Numbered from the stretch's first letter, positions 35,310-44,369 are shown. The stretch: 64,000 bases of DNA from Sphingobacterium athyrii (GCF_003071065.1 NZ_QCXX01000001.1:62001-126000); one strand, 5' to 3'. Notes: generated by a model from the letters alone, not told the origin. Numbers and translations: made by a program.

Positions 35310-35816
35310 ATGTATACAAAAGAAAAAGCAAAAGTAAATAGTTTCACGGTAGACCACACCAAGTTGAAACAAGGGATATATGCCAAGGCTTCCAATACCA
35401 ATAACAGCAACATTGAAAGCTACACGACATACGATATCCGCATGATCAGACCGAATTCTCCGGAACGTATGTTGTCTCCGGAGGTGATGCACACTTTGGA
35501 GCACTGTTTTGCAACGGAAATTAGGACAATCTTAGGTGACGAAGTGATCTATGTTGGACCAATGGGCTGTTGTACGGGATTTTATGTAGTCTTAGCAGGC
35601 ACAGACAGAAGCCCTCAAGCAGTTGCCGAATTGATGAAAGAAGTACTCGAAACGATTTTGACAGCGGGTTATGAGGTACCTTTTCAAAATCCGATCAGTT
35701 GCGGAAACTACACGTTTATGGATTTCGATTCCTCAAAACAAGCCTGCGTCAATTTCTTACATTTGATCAATGCAGGAGAACTCGCTTTCGAATACCCTTA
35801 TATTGAAGAAAACTAA
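35310..35816 (+). CDS. luxS: S-ribosylhomocysteine lyase
   Basis: Splits S-ribosylhomocysteine into homocysteine and DPD, the precursor of autoinducer-2. The metal site HTLEH (residues about 66-70) and the conserved GPMGCCTGFY (catalytic Cys) are intact. 168 aa. The stop is immediately followed by the ATG of a nucleosidase gene, which supplies its substrate. Whether the product is used as a signal here or only for methyl-group recycling cannot be read from the sequence. Confidence 0.97.
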   Translation: MYTKEKAKVNSFTVDHTKLKQGIYAKASNTNNSNIESYTTYDIRMIRPNSPERMLSPEVMHTLEHCFATEIRTILGDEVIYVGPMGCCTGFYVVLAGTDRSPQAVAELMKEVLETILTAGYEVPFQNPISCGNYTFMDFDSSKQACVNFLHLINAGELAFEYPYIEEN

Positions 35817-36461
35817 ATGATCCTTAACAAAGAGATTGAAACAATCATTCTGGTAGCAAATAAAAATGAATTATCTTTTACTACCGACAATAAATCGACC
35901 ATCATCTATGAAATAGGTGTTGGGAAAGTGAACGCACTCTTATCTGTGGCAACGCTATATGAGGAGATCAAGGCACTGGGTATTACCCCGGTTCTACTCA
36001 ATGTCGGCACAGTCGGATGTACACGGCACCCAATCGGTCACGTACTGTATCCAAATTACTATGCCCAAGGCGACGCTTATACTGATGGATTCTTTTTGGA
36101 AAACACGCTTTTATTAAAGGGTCAGGGTTCAATCGAATCTGTTTCCGGGGCGGAGTTTAATTATGCGGACGCCCTATTGACATCAGATCGTTTTATCAAT
36201 GTAAATACAGCATTCTATCAAGATATCAAGCACCTGAATCCTTTGGCTTTTGATATGGAAGCTTACGCACTTGCAAATTTTTGTTTTCTCAAAAATCTCT
36301 CTTTTCACAGTGTCAAAATTGTTTCTGACAACTGTGATGGTACCGTAAAAGACTGGGAAAGCATTCTTGGTGAAATTTCCGGTCGATTGGGAAAAATATT
36401 GGATGAGTTTGTGAATGACCGACTCCACAAAGAAAAAATAAGTATACCTAGTATTTCATAA
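35817..36461 (+). CDS. Adenosylhomocysteine/methylthioadenosine nucleosidase-like protein
   Basis: 214 aa nucleoside-phosphorylase fold: YEIGVGKVNALLSVATLYEE, NVGTVGCTRHPIGHVL, and the substrate-binding FDMEAYALANFC (glutamate binding the ribose) followed by IVSDNCDG with the catalytic Asp. It should release adenine from S-adenosylhomocysteine to give S-ribosylhomocysteine for LuxS. It is divergent from E. coli MtnN, so I give no symbol. It starts at the base after the luxS stop. Confidence 0.85.
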   Translation: MILNKEIETIILVANKNELSFTTDNKSTIIYEIGVGKVNALLSVATLYEEIKALGITPVLLNVGTVGCTRHPIGHVLYPNYYAQGDAYTDGFFLENTLLLKGQGSIESVSGAEFNYADALLTSDRFINVNTAFYQDIKHLNPLAFDMEAYALANFCFLKNLSFHSVKIVSDNCDGTVKDWESILGEISGRLGKILDEFVNDRLHKEKISIPSIS

Positions 36462-36477
36462 TAGTGAATACACAGAA

Positions 36478-36512
36478 AAGACTTAAAGCGCTTGCTTTAG
36501 GTCTTTTTTTTT
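36478..36512 (+). terminator. Terminator of the luxS-nucleosidase operon
   Basis: AAGAC-T-TAAAGC, loop GCTT, GCTTTA-G-GTCTT, followed by nine T, about 20 bases after the stop. Confidence 0.85.
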
Positions 36513-36725
36513 ACCCTTCCACACCCTATTGAAAGATCAAAACAGGTCAAGATCTGCACTGCATAAATTTCTCATTCCACATCAACGTATAAAATTAAAA
36601 TCGCGATTATTTGAATTATTCTAAACTATTTCCGGCCATGGCTTGTTCATATAACTAGATTAGGTACCCATCGTTATATTTATTATAACTCTTCTACACT
36701 GCAAATAAATCGATCTAATACTTTT

Positions 36726-38912
36726 ATGAAGAATAAAAAGAAAATAATAATTTCAAATAGGCTGCCGATACAAATAGAACGAAAAAAAGACAAACTCATC
36801 ATCAAACCAAGTACTGGCGGTTTGGCCACCGGCTTGAATTCTGCGTTTGATTCCAGCGAAATCCTCTGGGTAGGCTGGCCGGGAATAGTTCCCAAGGATG
36901 ATGCTGAAGAGGAGAAAATCACCGAATTGCTCAAACCGATGAACCTGCTGCCAGTTTTCCTTTCAAAAGAAGAAATCCGAAATTTTTATGAGGGTTACTC
37001 CAATGAGGTCCTCTGGCCGATCTGCCACTACCAGCCGAGTTATATACACTTTGATCGGGAATACTGGTCCACTTATGTAGCGGTCAATAAAAAATTTTGC
37101 GAAACGGCACTATCCATACCGCAATCTCCAGATTTTATTTGGGTACAGGATTACCAGCTTATGCTGCTCCCGCAACTTTTACGTCAGGAAAACAAGGAAC
37201 TCAATATTGGCTATTTCCATCATATACCTTTTCCTTCAGAAGAGCTTTTTATGAATATCCCACAACGGAAGGAACTGATTGAGGGCCTCTTGGGAGCTGA
37301 TCTCGTTGGCTTTCATACATTTGCAGATAGTCAAAACTTTCTGAACTCCTGCAAGAAAATATTAAATGTGCCCTGTGGTCACAATCAGCTCAAACACAAA
37401 GACAGGCATATATTCATCGAATCTTTTCCAATGGGGATTGACTACGATAAGTTTGTCCATGCCAGCTCCCTTCCGGAGGTAAATGCCATCGCGACGCAAT
37501 TTCGCAGTCATTTTCCCGATCAGAAAATAATCATATCTGTAGATCGGCTGGATTATAGTAAGGGAATATTAGAAAGATTACGTGCTTTTCTCACTTTCCT
37601 GGAAAAATATCCGGAATCACATTCAAAAGTTGTATTGTATATGCTTATTGTTCCTTCCAGAGATAAAGTATCACAGTATAAGAAACTAAAAGATGAAATC
37701 AATCGAAAAGTAAGTGAGATAAACTCCATATATGGTAATCTAAGCTGGACTCCGGTACTTTATTTTTATAAATCTCTTCCATTTGAAGAACTTATAGGTC
37801 TATATCTGGCATCAGACATTTGTATGGTTACCTCGACGAGGGATGGCATGAATCTCGTGAGTAAGGAATATATTGCCAGCAACACCCGTAGCAACGGGGT
37901 ATTGATCCTCAGTGAATTTGCGGGTGCTTCAAAGGAGTTGGTCGATGCACTCATCGTCAACCCTTATAATCGGACGGAAACTGCCGACTGCATCTATCAG
38001 GCACTTATAATGTCCCCCGAGGAGATTCACGAGCGCTCAGAAGCCAACCGTCAAATTATACAGAAATTTAATGTGCAGCACTGGGTCCGTTTGTTTATCA
38101 GCCGCTTGGCGGAAACAAAAGCGATACAACGTGATGAATGGGCACGACGAATTTCCGACAAGGTATTTAGCAGTATTGCCGAACGTTACCGAAAAAGCCA
38201 CAACAGGCTGTTTTTTTTAGATTACGACGGTACGCTCGTCAAATTTCAAAATCATGCTCAGAAGGCAAGTCCTACCGTCCTCCTATACAATTTGCTGGAT
38301 AGTATAATCGCTGATCCGCTCAATACGCTCGTCATCATCAGCGGTCGTGCACAGGAAAGTCTTTCCACTTGGTTCGATGGGCGTTCCTATTATTTGGTTG
38401 CGGAACATGGAATCTGGTCCAATTTTCCAAATTTCAACTGGGCTTATAAAAAAGGACTAGCCCTCCACTGGATGCCGGAAGTCAAAAAAATCATGGAGAA
38501 ACTCGCCGACCAAACTCCAGGCGCCTATATAGAAGCCAAACCGTATTCCCTGGCATGGCATTATCGTAAAGTGGAACTTGGACTCGGAGAACTTAAAGCA
38601 GCAGAATTGAAAGAAATTTTAAATCCGATGTTGAATGACTATGGGCTGCAGCTTCTCGATGGAAATGCCGTTATTGAAGTAAAAAATACTGAGGTCAACA
38701 AAGGAAAGGCGGCATTAGAAATTGCCGGTCATATCAAAGCTGATTTCCTCTTGGCAATCGGAGACGATATCACCGATGAAGATCTTTTTAAGTATTTACC
38801 ACAATCAACTATCAGTATCAAAGTGGGCAGTAATAAATCCGCAGCAAAATATTATTTAGATCAACAGGAAGATGTACTTCAATTTTTAAATCAACTTATT
38901 ATAAAACAATGA
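36726..38912 (+). CDS. Fused trehalose-6-phosphate synthase/phosphatase (OtsA-OtsB)
   Basis: 728 aa. Residues 1-465 form a GT20 synthase (ISNRLPIQIER, GGLATGLNSAF, WVQDYQLMLLPQLLR, SVDRLDYSKGI, TSTRDGMNLVSKEY). Residues 480-728 form a HAD phosphatase (FLDYDGTLVKF with the nucleophilic Asp, IISGRAQESL, LAIGDDITDEDLF). Together they convert UDP-glucose and glucose-6-phosphate to trehalose, an osmo- and desiccation protectant. The stop overlaps the next ATG by four bases. Confidence 0.95.
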   Translation: MKNKKKIIISNRLPIQIERKKDKLIIKPSTGGLATGLNSAFDSSEILWVGWPGIVPKDDAEEEKITELLKPMNLLPVFLSKEEIRNFYEGYSNEVLWPICHYQPSYIHFDREYWSTYVAVNKKFCETALSIPQSPDFIWVQDYQLMLLPQLLRQENKELNIGYFHHIPFPSEELFMNIPQRKELIEGLLGADLVGFHTFADSQNFLNSCKKILNVPCGHNQLKHKDRHIFIESFPMGIDYDKFVHASSLPEVNAIATQFRSHFPDQKIIISVDRLDYSKGILERLRAFLTFLEKYPESHSKVVLYMLIVPSRDKVSQYKKLKDEINRKVSEINSIYGNLSWTPVLYFYKSLPFEELIGLYLASDICMVTSTRDGMNLVSKEYIASNTRSNGVLILSEFAGASKELVDALIVNPYNRTETADCIYQALIMSPEEIHERSEANRQIIQKFNVQHWVRLFISRLAETKAIQRDEWARRISDKVFSSIAERYRKSHNRLFFLDYDGTLVKFQNHAQKASPTVLLYNLLDSIIADPLNTLVIISGRAQESLSTWFDGRSYYLVAEHGIWSNFPNFNWAYKKGLALHWMPEVKKIMEKLADQTPGAYIEAKPYSLAWHYRKVELGLGELKAAELKEILNPMLNDYGLQLLDGNAVIEVKNTEVNKGKAALEIAGHIKADFLLAIGDDITDEDLFKYLPQSTISIKVGSNKSAAKYYLDQQEDVLQFLNQLIIKQ

Positions 38913-40723
38913 AGGAAAATACAACAGTAGACAGACATATTTATCAAACCGGTATCATCGGCAATTGTTCTTATATTGCTCATGTAGGCATCGACAGTAA
39001 CATATCTTGGTTATGTTGGCCGTCCTTCGAAGATAGTTTTATATTTGGCGGTCTATTGGATAAAAGTCAGGGAGGGCGTTTTATCATAAAGCCAGAAGAG
39101 GATATTGTTGAAACCAAACAATATTATATCAAAAACTCCAATATACTCTGCACAGAAGTCCATACCGAATCCTTTGCTTATCGCATTACGGATTTTGCGC
39201 CGCGGTTTGAACAATTTGGACGCTATTTTAAACCTCTGATGTTAATCCGCAAAATAGAACCGCTAAGAGGCGCCCCAAGCGTCAATATCCAATGCCAGCC
39301 GACTGGAAACTACGGTCGGAATACCTTAAAACCTACGCGGGGAAGCAACCATATTCTGTATAGTAGCGCTGAAATTGGCGAACGGATACGCTTGACGACA
39401 GACGTGCCCATCTCCCATTTTTTTCAGGATGACAATTGGACGATTATTAATGAAAACAAATATCTTATATTGACCTATGATGCAGCTTTCGAATCTGCCA
39501 TTGCAGGTACCTGTGAGGATTTCCTTCAAAAAACATTGGGGTACTGGCAACGCTGGATAAAACATTGCAGTATTCCAAATATCTACCAAAAAGAAGTGAT
39601 CCGTTCGGCATTGGTGCTCAAATTGCACCAATATGAAGATACGGGTGCAATTATCGCCGCTTCGACCACGAGTCTCCCCGAATTTCCAGGCTCCGGAAGA
39701 AATTGGGACTATCGCTACTGTTGGGTACGCGACAGCTATTATGTCTTGACCGCATTGACACATATTGGTCAATTTGAAGAAATGGAAAGCTTTGCGAATT
39801 ATATCGCCGGCATTACGCATCATAACCCAGGAAGGCTGCAACCCTTATATGGTATACTCGGAAATTCGGAACTCACCGAACACATCCTTCCCTATTTAGA
39901 TGGCTATCAAGACAGTGGTCCGGTCCGTATTGGCAATCAAGCGTTTGAACATATCCAAAACGATGTATATGGCCAAGCCATGATTGCCCTACTCCCCTTA
40001 TTTACAGATCAACGCTTTAAAATCCACGAGAACAAAAATGTATTGGGTTGGGTAAATTTTATTCTGGAAAAAATTGAGGCAACCATAGATGAGAAAGACG
40101 CCGGAATATGGGAGTTCCGAAATTTTGCCAACCATCATTGTTATTCCAATCTTTTCCAATGGGTAGGCTGTAAAGCGGCGCTACTTATCGCCCGTCAAAA
40201 CGGCTATCAGGATATGGAACAGCGCGCAACTGTACTCCTCGAAAAAGCGGCCGCATATATCGAGGCCTGTTATGACGAAGAAAGAAAGGTGTACCAAAAT
40301 GCTTTGGATAGCAAAAATTTAGATGCCAGTACCCTGCAATTAATTGTCATGGATTACTTAAATCCTAAATCCACACGCGCACGGCAACATCTTGAAGCGC
40401 TGGAGAAAGAACTTAAAGGGGAAAATGGACTCTTTTACCGTTACAAACACCAAGATGATTTCGGTAAACCCAAGTCTACTTTTTTAGTTTGCGCATTTTG
40501 GTATGTAGAAGCGCTAGCTTGCGTGGGAAGAGTCGAAGAAGCAAAAGAAATTCTGGAAAAATTGCTTACTTATAGTAATCATCTGGGACTGTTTAGCGAA
40601 GATGTCACTGAAAATAATGGCAGCCAATGGGGTAATTTTCCACAGGCCTATAGTCATGTAGGCTTAATGAATGCGGTGTATCGACTCGCCATTAAATTGG
40701 ACAAACCAATCTTCTCATTATAA
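38909..40723 (+). CDS. GH15-family glycoside hydrolase (glucoamylase/trehalase type)
   Basis: 604 aa: an N-terminal beta-sandwich (GIIGNCSYIAHVGIDSNISWLCWPSF) and a C-terminal (alpha/alpha)6 barrel with the signature SGRNWDYRYCWVRDSYY and the late motif GNFPQAYSHVGLMNA. No signal peptide, so cytoplasmic. Four-base overlap with the OtsA-OtsB fusion indicates coupled translation. The most likely substrate is trehalose, making this a synthesis-and-breakdown pair, but maltodextrin activity cannot be excluded. Confidence 0.88.
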   Translation: MKENTTVDRHIYQTGIIGNCSYIAHVGIDSNISWLCWPSFEDSFIFGGLLDKSQGGRFIIKPEEDIVETKQYYIKNSNILCTEVHTESFAYRITDFAPRFEQFGRYFKPLMLIRKIEPLRGAPSVNIQCQPTGNYGRNTLKPTRGSNHILYSSAEIGERIRLTTDVPISHFFQDDNWTIINENKYLILTYDAAFESAIAGTCEDFLQKTLGYWQRWIKHCSIPNIYQKEVIRSALVLKLHQYEDTGAIIAASTTSLPEFPGSGRNWDYRYCWVRDSYYVLTALTHIGQFEEMESFANYIAGITHHNPGRLQPLYGILGNSELTEHILPYLDGYQDSGPVRIGNQAFEHIQNDVYGQAMIALLPLFTDQRFKIHENKNVLGWVNFILEKIEATIDEKDAGIWEFRNFANHHCYSNLFQWVGCKAALLIARQNGYQDMEQRATVLLEKAAAYIEACYDEERKVYQNALDSKNLDASTLQLIVMDYLNPKSTRARQHLEALEKELKGENGLFYRYKHQDDFGKPKSTFLVCAFWYVEALACVGRVEEAKEILEKLLTYSNHLGLFSEDVTENNGSQWGNFPQAYSHVGLMNAVYRLAIKLDKPIFSL

Positions 40724-40730
40724 AAAACAA

Positions 40731-40761
40731 AAATGCGGTCAATAACTAATTGACCGCATTT
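40731..40761. terminator. Terminator between GH15 gene and csbD-like gene
   Basis: AAATGCGGTCAAT paired with ATTGACCGCATTT (13 bp) around AACTA, between convergent genes. Confidence 0.85.
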
Positions 40762-40798
40762 CTTCTCATATGTAAGTTTAAAACGTAAAATCAAACGC

Positions 40799-40984
40799 TT
40801 ACATTTTATCTAACCAATCTTCCACTTCCTCTTTTGTCTTTCCGGTTTTCTGCTGCAACTTACCTAACAACTCATCTTCCTTGCCCTCTGCATATAACAA
40901 ATCATCGTCGGTCAAATCAGCATATTGTTGCTTTACTTTACCTTTTAACTCGTTCCAACGTCCTTTCCATGTTAAATTACTCAT
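40799..40984 (-). CDS. CsbD-family stress protein
   Basis: 61 aa with the diagnostic WKGRWNELKGKVKQQYADLTDDDLLYAEGKEDELLGKLQ.KTGKTKEE plan. Small, hydrophilic, helical. CsbD-like proteins are abundant under general stress; their molecular role is unknown. It opens the stress-flavoured neighbourhood that extends to about 53 kb. Confidence 0.93.
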   Translation of the reverse strand: MSNLTWKGRWNELKGKVKQQYADLTDDDLLYAEGKEDELLGKLQQKTGKTKEEVEDWLDKM

Positions 40985-41022
40985 AATACTCCTTTTTAGT
41001 TCAAAAATGAATTGATATATAT

Positions 41023-41292
41023 TTATATTAAGTTTTCTTTATATTCATTGAAATGATCACAAATTTCATCCATCCCAATACTCTTTCCCATTAAATCAAT
41101 AAAACGATTCTTATAGAGTGAAAATATATACAGACCTGTCGCAATATTCCCGATAACGAATATACCTTCAAGTTCATTGCTCCTGACAATCTTATCTTTT
41201 AGATGACACTCTTTTAGCAAAGGAATAGTATACGAAGACCATTTCCCCATTCGATCCTTAAGGACCAATCCGATATCATTTGTTCTAGCCAT
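41023..41292 (-). CDS. Uncharacterised 89-aa protein
   Basis: Begins MARTNDIGLVLKDRMGKWSSYTIPLL; mixed alpha/beta with no signal peptide or membrane helix. I do not recognise it. It is 38 bases upstream of the csbD-like gene on the same strand, so the two may share a transcript. Confidence 0.55.
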   Translation of the reverse strand: MARTNDIGLVLKDRMGKWSSYTIPLLKECHLKDKIVRSNELEGIFVIGNIATGLYIFSLYKNRFIDLMGKSIGMDEICDHFNEYKENLI

Positions 41293-41444
41293 TGTTTTTT
41301 ATCCTTTCTGATCTGTATATAGAACAGTAGTCAGCGATTAAATGTTTCAAAGTTTGACTGGCTACTGGCAGAACAAGTGTTTTATGCCGAAGACAGGTAT
41401 TTATACGTCGGTGTTTGGTATGCATCCAGCAACTTACAAAAAAA

Positions 41445-41470
41445 GTTTCCACCCCAACTGGGGTGGAAAC
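41445..41470 (-). terminator. Terminator of the outer-membrane beta-barrel gene
   Basis: GTTTCCACCCC and GGGGTGGAAAC form 11 perfect base pairs around a 4-base loop. On the minus strand seven T follow. Confidence 0.88.
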
Positions 41471-41500
41471 GTACTGTTAAGATTGCTAGTTATATTGATT

Positions 41501-42079
41501 TTATCTTTTTCCCGGTAAATAGATCTGGAAGCCCACGCCTACCCCGAGACCGCTTGCACCACTGCCGGTATTGATACTGGCTTTGCTATAGTTATAGCCA
41601 AACGTTGCTTCCAAAGCCACCGTTCGCGTGATAAAATGGGCATACCCAACATTTGCTCCTACGGCCAAAGAAGCACTTTTGCCGATGGAACTTCCGGAAA
41701 TACCAATATCACCTTGTCCGAAAAAACGGCCTGTAGACGATCCAGCGTTTGGAAAATAATAACGTACAAATGGTGCTATACCATAGGTCCATTCGTTATC
41801 TTCGTCCTTTTTTGTATGTAATCCTAGGTTTGCCTGAGCACCTATTGCCAGCCCGTCAGATACAAAATAACCAGCACGTGGCTGGAGTGCTGCATTAAAT
41901 GATTTTCCTTCAAAACTATAGCCCAGACTTCCGATTGAACCACCTACCATCCAATTGCCCTGACGAATAGGCTCAATACCAACTTCTGATGCCATCTGCG
42001 GTGTGGTTTCAATCTTCTGTGCATTTGCCTGTAAACAAATGCCGCCTGTAACGAATAAAAGTAGTGCAAATTTTCTCAT
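41501..42079 (-). CDS. Outer-membrane beta-barrel protein, 192 aa
   Basis: Signal peptide to about residue 20 (LQANAQ), then alternating amphipathic strands rich in Gly and aromatic residues (MVGGSIGSLGYSF, AGYFVSDGLAIGAQANLG, GIAPFVRYYF, GVGVGFQIYLPGKR), which fits an 8-stranded OmpX/OmpA-like barrel. Function unknown; monocistronic with a strong terminator. Confidence 0.82.
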   Translation of the reverse strand: MRKFALLLFVTGGICLQANAQKIETTPQMASEVGIEPIRQGNWMVGGSIGSLGYSFEGKSFNAALQPRAGYFVSDGLAIGAQANLGLHTKKDEDNEWTYGIAPFVRYYFPNAGSSTGRFFGQGDIGISGSSIGKSASLAVGANVGYAHFITRTVALEATFGYNYSKASINTGSGASGLGVGVGFQIYLPGKR

Positions 42080-42262
42080 AGTATCTTTTTTAATAAATTA
42101 CTTTAATTTAATAACAAGATGCATGATTGAAAAGTTTTGTATTTATTATTAATTTCATTTTTGATGTAGAAACAATCTTATCCATATAATAACAAACCTA
42201 TTTCACATAAACACAACCATTCGAATCCGGTAATTGTTCTTTTTAAAAAAGGAAATAGAAAT

Positions 42263-42610
42263 ATGAGAACAACAATTCATTTTCGTAGTGGTATGCCATT
42301 AAAGTTCGAAGATGCTTTCTTGCTTTTGAACGAGATAGACCCTATCGGTAATAATCCGGGCACAGATAAAGGCATACCAGTCCGTAGACCTCCTAGAGTT
42401 CCTGACCTGGAAGAGGTGACACCTGACAAATACTATCCGGAAAACGCGGAAGGCCCGGATCCCACAGAGGAAGAACAACGCGACAGAGATGATCTGGACC
42501 ACATAGATCCGGACCACGAAAAACATCCGGAGAAGCCGGATCATAAAGAGGAGGATATCTATCCTCCCGATTCAGATCAGGAGGAGGACGTCGAGGAAAA
42601 AGGCTTATAA
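42263..42610 (+). CDS. Acidic low-complexity protein, 115 aa
   Basis: The first 25 residues look folded (MRTTIHFRSGMPLKFEDAFLLLNEI); the rest is a highly charged, proline-rich tail of Asp, Glu, His and Lys (for example DRDDLDHIDPDHEKHPEKPDHKE) that must be disordered. No signal peptide. Such tails can be hydration or chaperone-like segments, but I do not recognise the family. It lies 21 bases before the Rho-N-like gene and is probably co-transcribed. Confidence 0.6.
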   Translation: MRTTIHFRSGMPLKFEDAFLLLNEIDPIGNNPGTDKGIPVRRPPRVPDLEEVTPDKYYPENAEGPDPTEEEQRDRDDLDHIDPDHEKHPEKPDHKEEDIYPPDSDQEEDVEEKGL

Positions 42611-42631
42611 TCAAAAACTAGAAGAAACGTT

Positions 42632-42877
42632 ATGACTAAAAATCATGGTAAACAGATCAAAGATGACGCGAAATATGAAGCTTTGCGCCGTGAAGGTTAC
42701 AGTAAAGAAAAATCTGCCCGCATAGCCAATACGCCCGACTCGGGAAAAAAAGGCGGAAAAAGCACAGCGCTGGATGAAAGAAGTAAAACAGAATTACTTG
42801 CGGAAGCCAAGAAAATCGGAATAAAAGGCCGTCATAAAATGACTAAGGAGAGCCTGATCAAAGCGATTCGCGCCTAA
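42632..42877 (+). CDS. Small basic protein with Rho-N/SAP-like C-terminus
   Basis: 81 aa. N-terminal half (AKYEALRREGYSKEKSARIANTP) matches a small family found next to stress genes; the C-terminal half (KTELLAEAKKIGIKGRHKMTKESLIKAIRA) is a Rho-N or SAP-like helix-extended-helix that can bind nucleic acid. Together with the preceding acidic protein it may form a stress operon. Ends at a clear terminator. Confidence 0.8.
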   Translation: MTKNHGKQIKDDAKYEALRREGYSKEKSARIANTPDSGKKGGKSTALDERSKTELLAEAKKIGIKGRHKMTKESLIKAIRA

Positions 42878-42878
42878 T

Positions 42879-42908
42879 AAAAAACTCCCTACGTAACGGG
42901 AGTTTTTT
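42879..42908 (+). terminator. Terminator after the Rho-N-like gene
   Basis: AAAAACTCCC-TACGTAAC-GGGAGTTTTT, with T-run, right after the stop codon. Confidence 0.88.
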
Positions 42909-42943
42909 ATTAGTGGGTTCTGTTGAGTCGCCGATGGCAAAAC

Positions 42944-43189
42944 TTAATGTTTGACATGCATTGAACTATCCTTTTGAGCAGAGTCCAGTAAGGTTGTATC
43001 TTTCTGCATACTCATCTTCTGTTGCTCACTTAAGTTATACCTTGTTTCATCGGCATTACTTGGAGTTATATTATCTGATTGTTCACTTCCCTCCGTATTA
43101 TCTCTCGGAGAATTTTTACAGGAAAACAATGTTGTGCTACATAGTAGCCCGATTCCAATAATAACCATTAATTTTTTTACCTCTTTCAT
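42944..43189 (-). CDS. Small lipoprotein, 81 aa
   Basis: Signal peptide with lipobox LLCSTTLFSC (Cys at residue 24) followed by a polar, Ser/Asp/Gln-rich disordered tail. No recognisable domain. Exported and lipid-anchored by inference. It is convergent with the Rho-N-like gene. Confidence 0.68.
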   Translation of the reverse strand: MKEVKKLMVIIGIGLLCSTTLFSCKNSPRDNTEGSEQSDNITPSNADETRYNLSEQQKMSMQKDTTLLDSAQKDSSMHVKH

Positions 43190-43591
43190 ATGTAATTTAT
43201 TTTATGTGCTGATTCTTAATAAAGGAACCCCCTTCATTAAACTTTAGTTCAATAAAATTGAAAAACTGTCCGGGTTGCCCCAAAACCTGGACAGTAGGGG
43301 GTATTAAATAACAGTGACCTATATCCGTAATTAAAACATTTATTAAGGAAATAAATACCCGTTTGAGGGGCCACAAAAAGAGCGTAAATCCATTTTATTG
43401 GTATACTATTTTTTGAATAAACCGTCTTTTTTTGTAGCTGATAAGCTACAATGTATAAAATTTCCGGTATACGTATTTTCCGCATTTAGCTGTTTAAACA
43501 AGGGTATACATTCCAATTTTGGCAAAAATTAGCACTCTAATTGCACCGATATGTTCGGAAAATCAATCAATTTAAATAAACGATAGATATC
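43190..43591. other. Intergenic region upstream of the first ECF sigma gene
   Basis: Contains an imperfect hairpin (CTGTCC-g-GGTT ... AACC-t-GGACAG, 43266-43294) followed on the minus strand by TTTTT; a perfect 20-base palindrome (TTGTAGCT-GATA-AGCTACAA, 43432-43451); and the upstream box shared with the second sigma gene (43530-43545). A 78-codon minus-strand frame here runs through the hairpin and is not called. Confidence 0.5.
43530..43545 (+). promoter_or_regulatory. Box TAGCACTCTAATTGCA upstream of ECF sigma gene 1
   Basis: Fifteen of sixteen bases are identical with the box at 57396-57411 before the paralogous sigma gene. It sits 46 bases before the ATG, a position suited to an autoregulated promoter or operator. 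Confidence 0.6.
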
Positions 43592-44092
43592 ATGAACAAT
43601 TCCAATTTAAACTTGCTATTCGAAGAAAAAAGAAGTCTATTAAAACATTTCGCAGGAAAATTTACTACTGATCCTGACGAAAAGGAGGATTTGATTCAAG
43701 AAACACTTATTCGTGCATTGAAGTCGATCGATGACTTTATTAAGCATCCCAAATTAATGTCGTGGCTGTATGTTATTATGAAGAATGTCTATATTAACCA
43801 ATATCGCAAAGCCAAAAGAACCAGTGATATCCATGAGACCTATATAGGTTTGGAAGCATACAATACGACAGAAGCGAATAAAGGTGAGAATAAATTCGTA
43901 TCGGATGATATTGAGAAGGCCATGTGCGGTCTTTCCGAAGACAACTATCAGATCTTCCAGTTATTTTTGGAGGGTTACAAATATCATGAAATCGCGTCTT
44001 ATTTTGGGATGCCGGAAGGAACCATAAAGACGAGAATTCATATGACTCGCAAGAAACTGCAAAAACAGTTAAAAGTATATCGAATCCAATAA
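43592..44092 (+). CDS. ECF-type sigma factor 1
   Basis: 166 aa with sigma region 2 (DEKEDLIQETLIRALKSIDDFIKHPKLMSWLYVIMKNVYINQYRK) and region 4 (YQIFQLFLEGYKYHEIASYFGMPEGTIKTRIHMTRKKLQKQL). No anti-sigma gene is adjacent. About 60% identical by eye to the sigma factor at 57449-57955, with a shared upstream box, so the pair arose by duplication and may regulate each other. Confidence 0.92.
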   Translation: MNNSNLNLLFEEKRSLLKHFAGKFTTDPDEKEDLIQETLIRALKSIDDFIKHPKLMSWLYVIMKNVYINQYRKAKRTSDIHETYIGLEAYNTTEANKGENKFVSDDIEKAMCGLSEDNYQIFQLFLEGYKYHEIASYFGMPEGTIKTRIHMTRKKLQKQLKVYRIQ

Positions 44093-44167
44093 AACCAAAA
44101 GTTCTTTTGAATGTTAACATAGTAGAGTTTTTCACATTAATTTGACAATACATTAAAAAACAGCTAT

Positions 44168-44359
44168 ATGAAATCTAAAAAAACGGCATTCAATCAGCAG
44201 TATTTACCGATTTTGCTGATTATTTGTGGCGGTCCTATAGGCAAAGGAAATAACAAAACGATCGTTCAACCAGAGGCGGCCAGCTCTATAAACAAAAAAC
44301 AAACCAAGAGCAACCTGGAAGAGGAAAAGAAACCTTCCTACTCAGGTAAAACAAAATAA
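44168..44359 (+). CDS. Small hypothetical protein following ECF sigma 1, 63 aa
   Basis: One short hydrophobic segment (YLPILLIICGG, residues 12-22) and a charged Lys/Glu/Ser tail. Located 75 bases after the sigma gene and closed by a strong terminator. It might be an export-signal peptide protein or a small sigma-linked regulator, but there is no recognisable domain. Confidence 0.45.
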   Translation: MKSKKTAFNQQYLPILLIICGGPIGKGNNKTIVQPEAASSINKKQTKSNLEEEKKPSYSGKTK

Positions 44360-44369
44360 GATCTGCATC

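Noticed and set aside
43249-43485. 78-codon minus-strand frame
   Set aside because: Its last codons form a terminator-like hairpin and it has no homology that I recognise.
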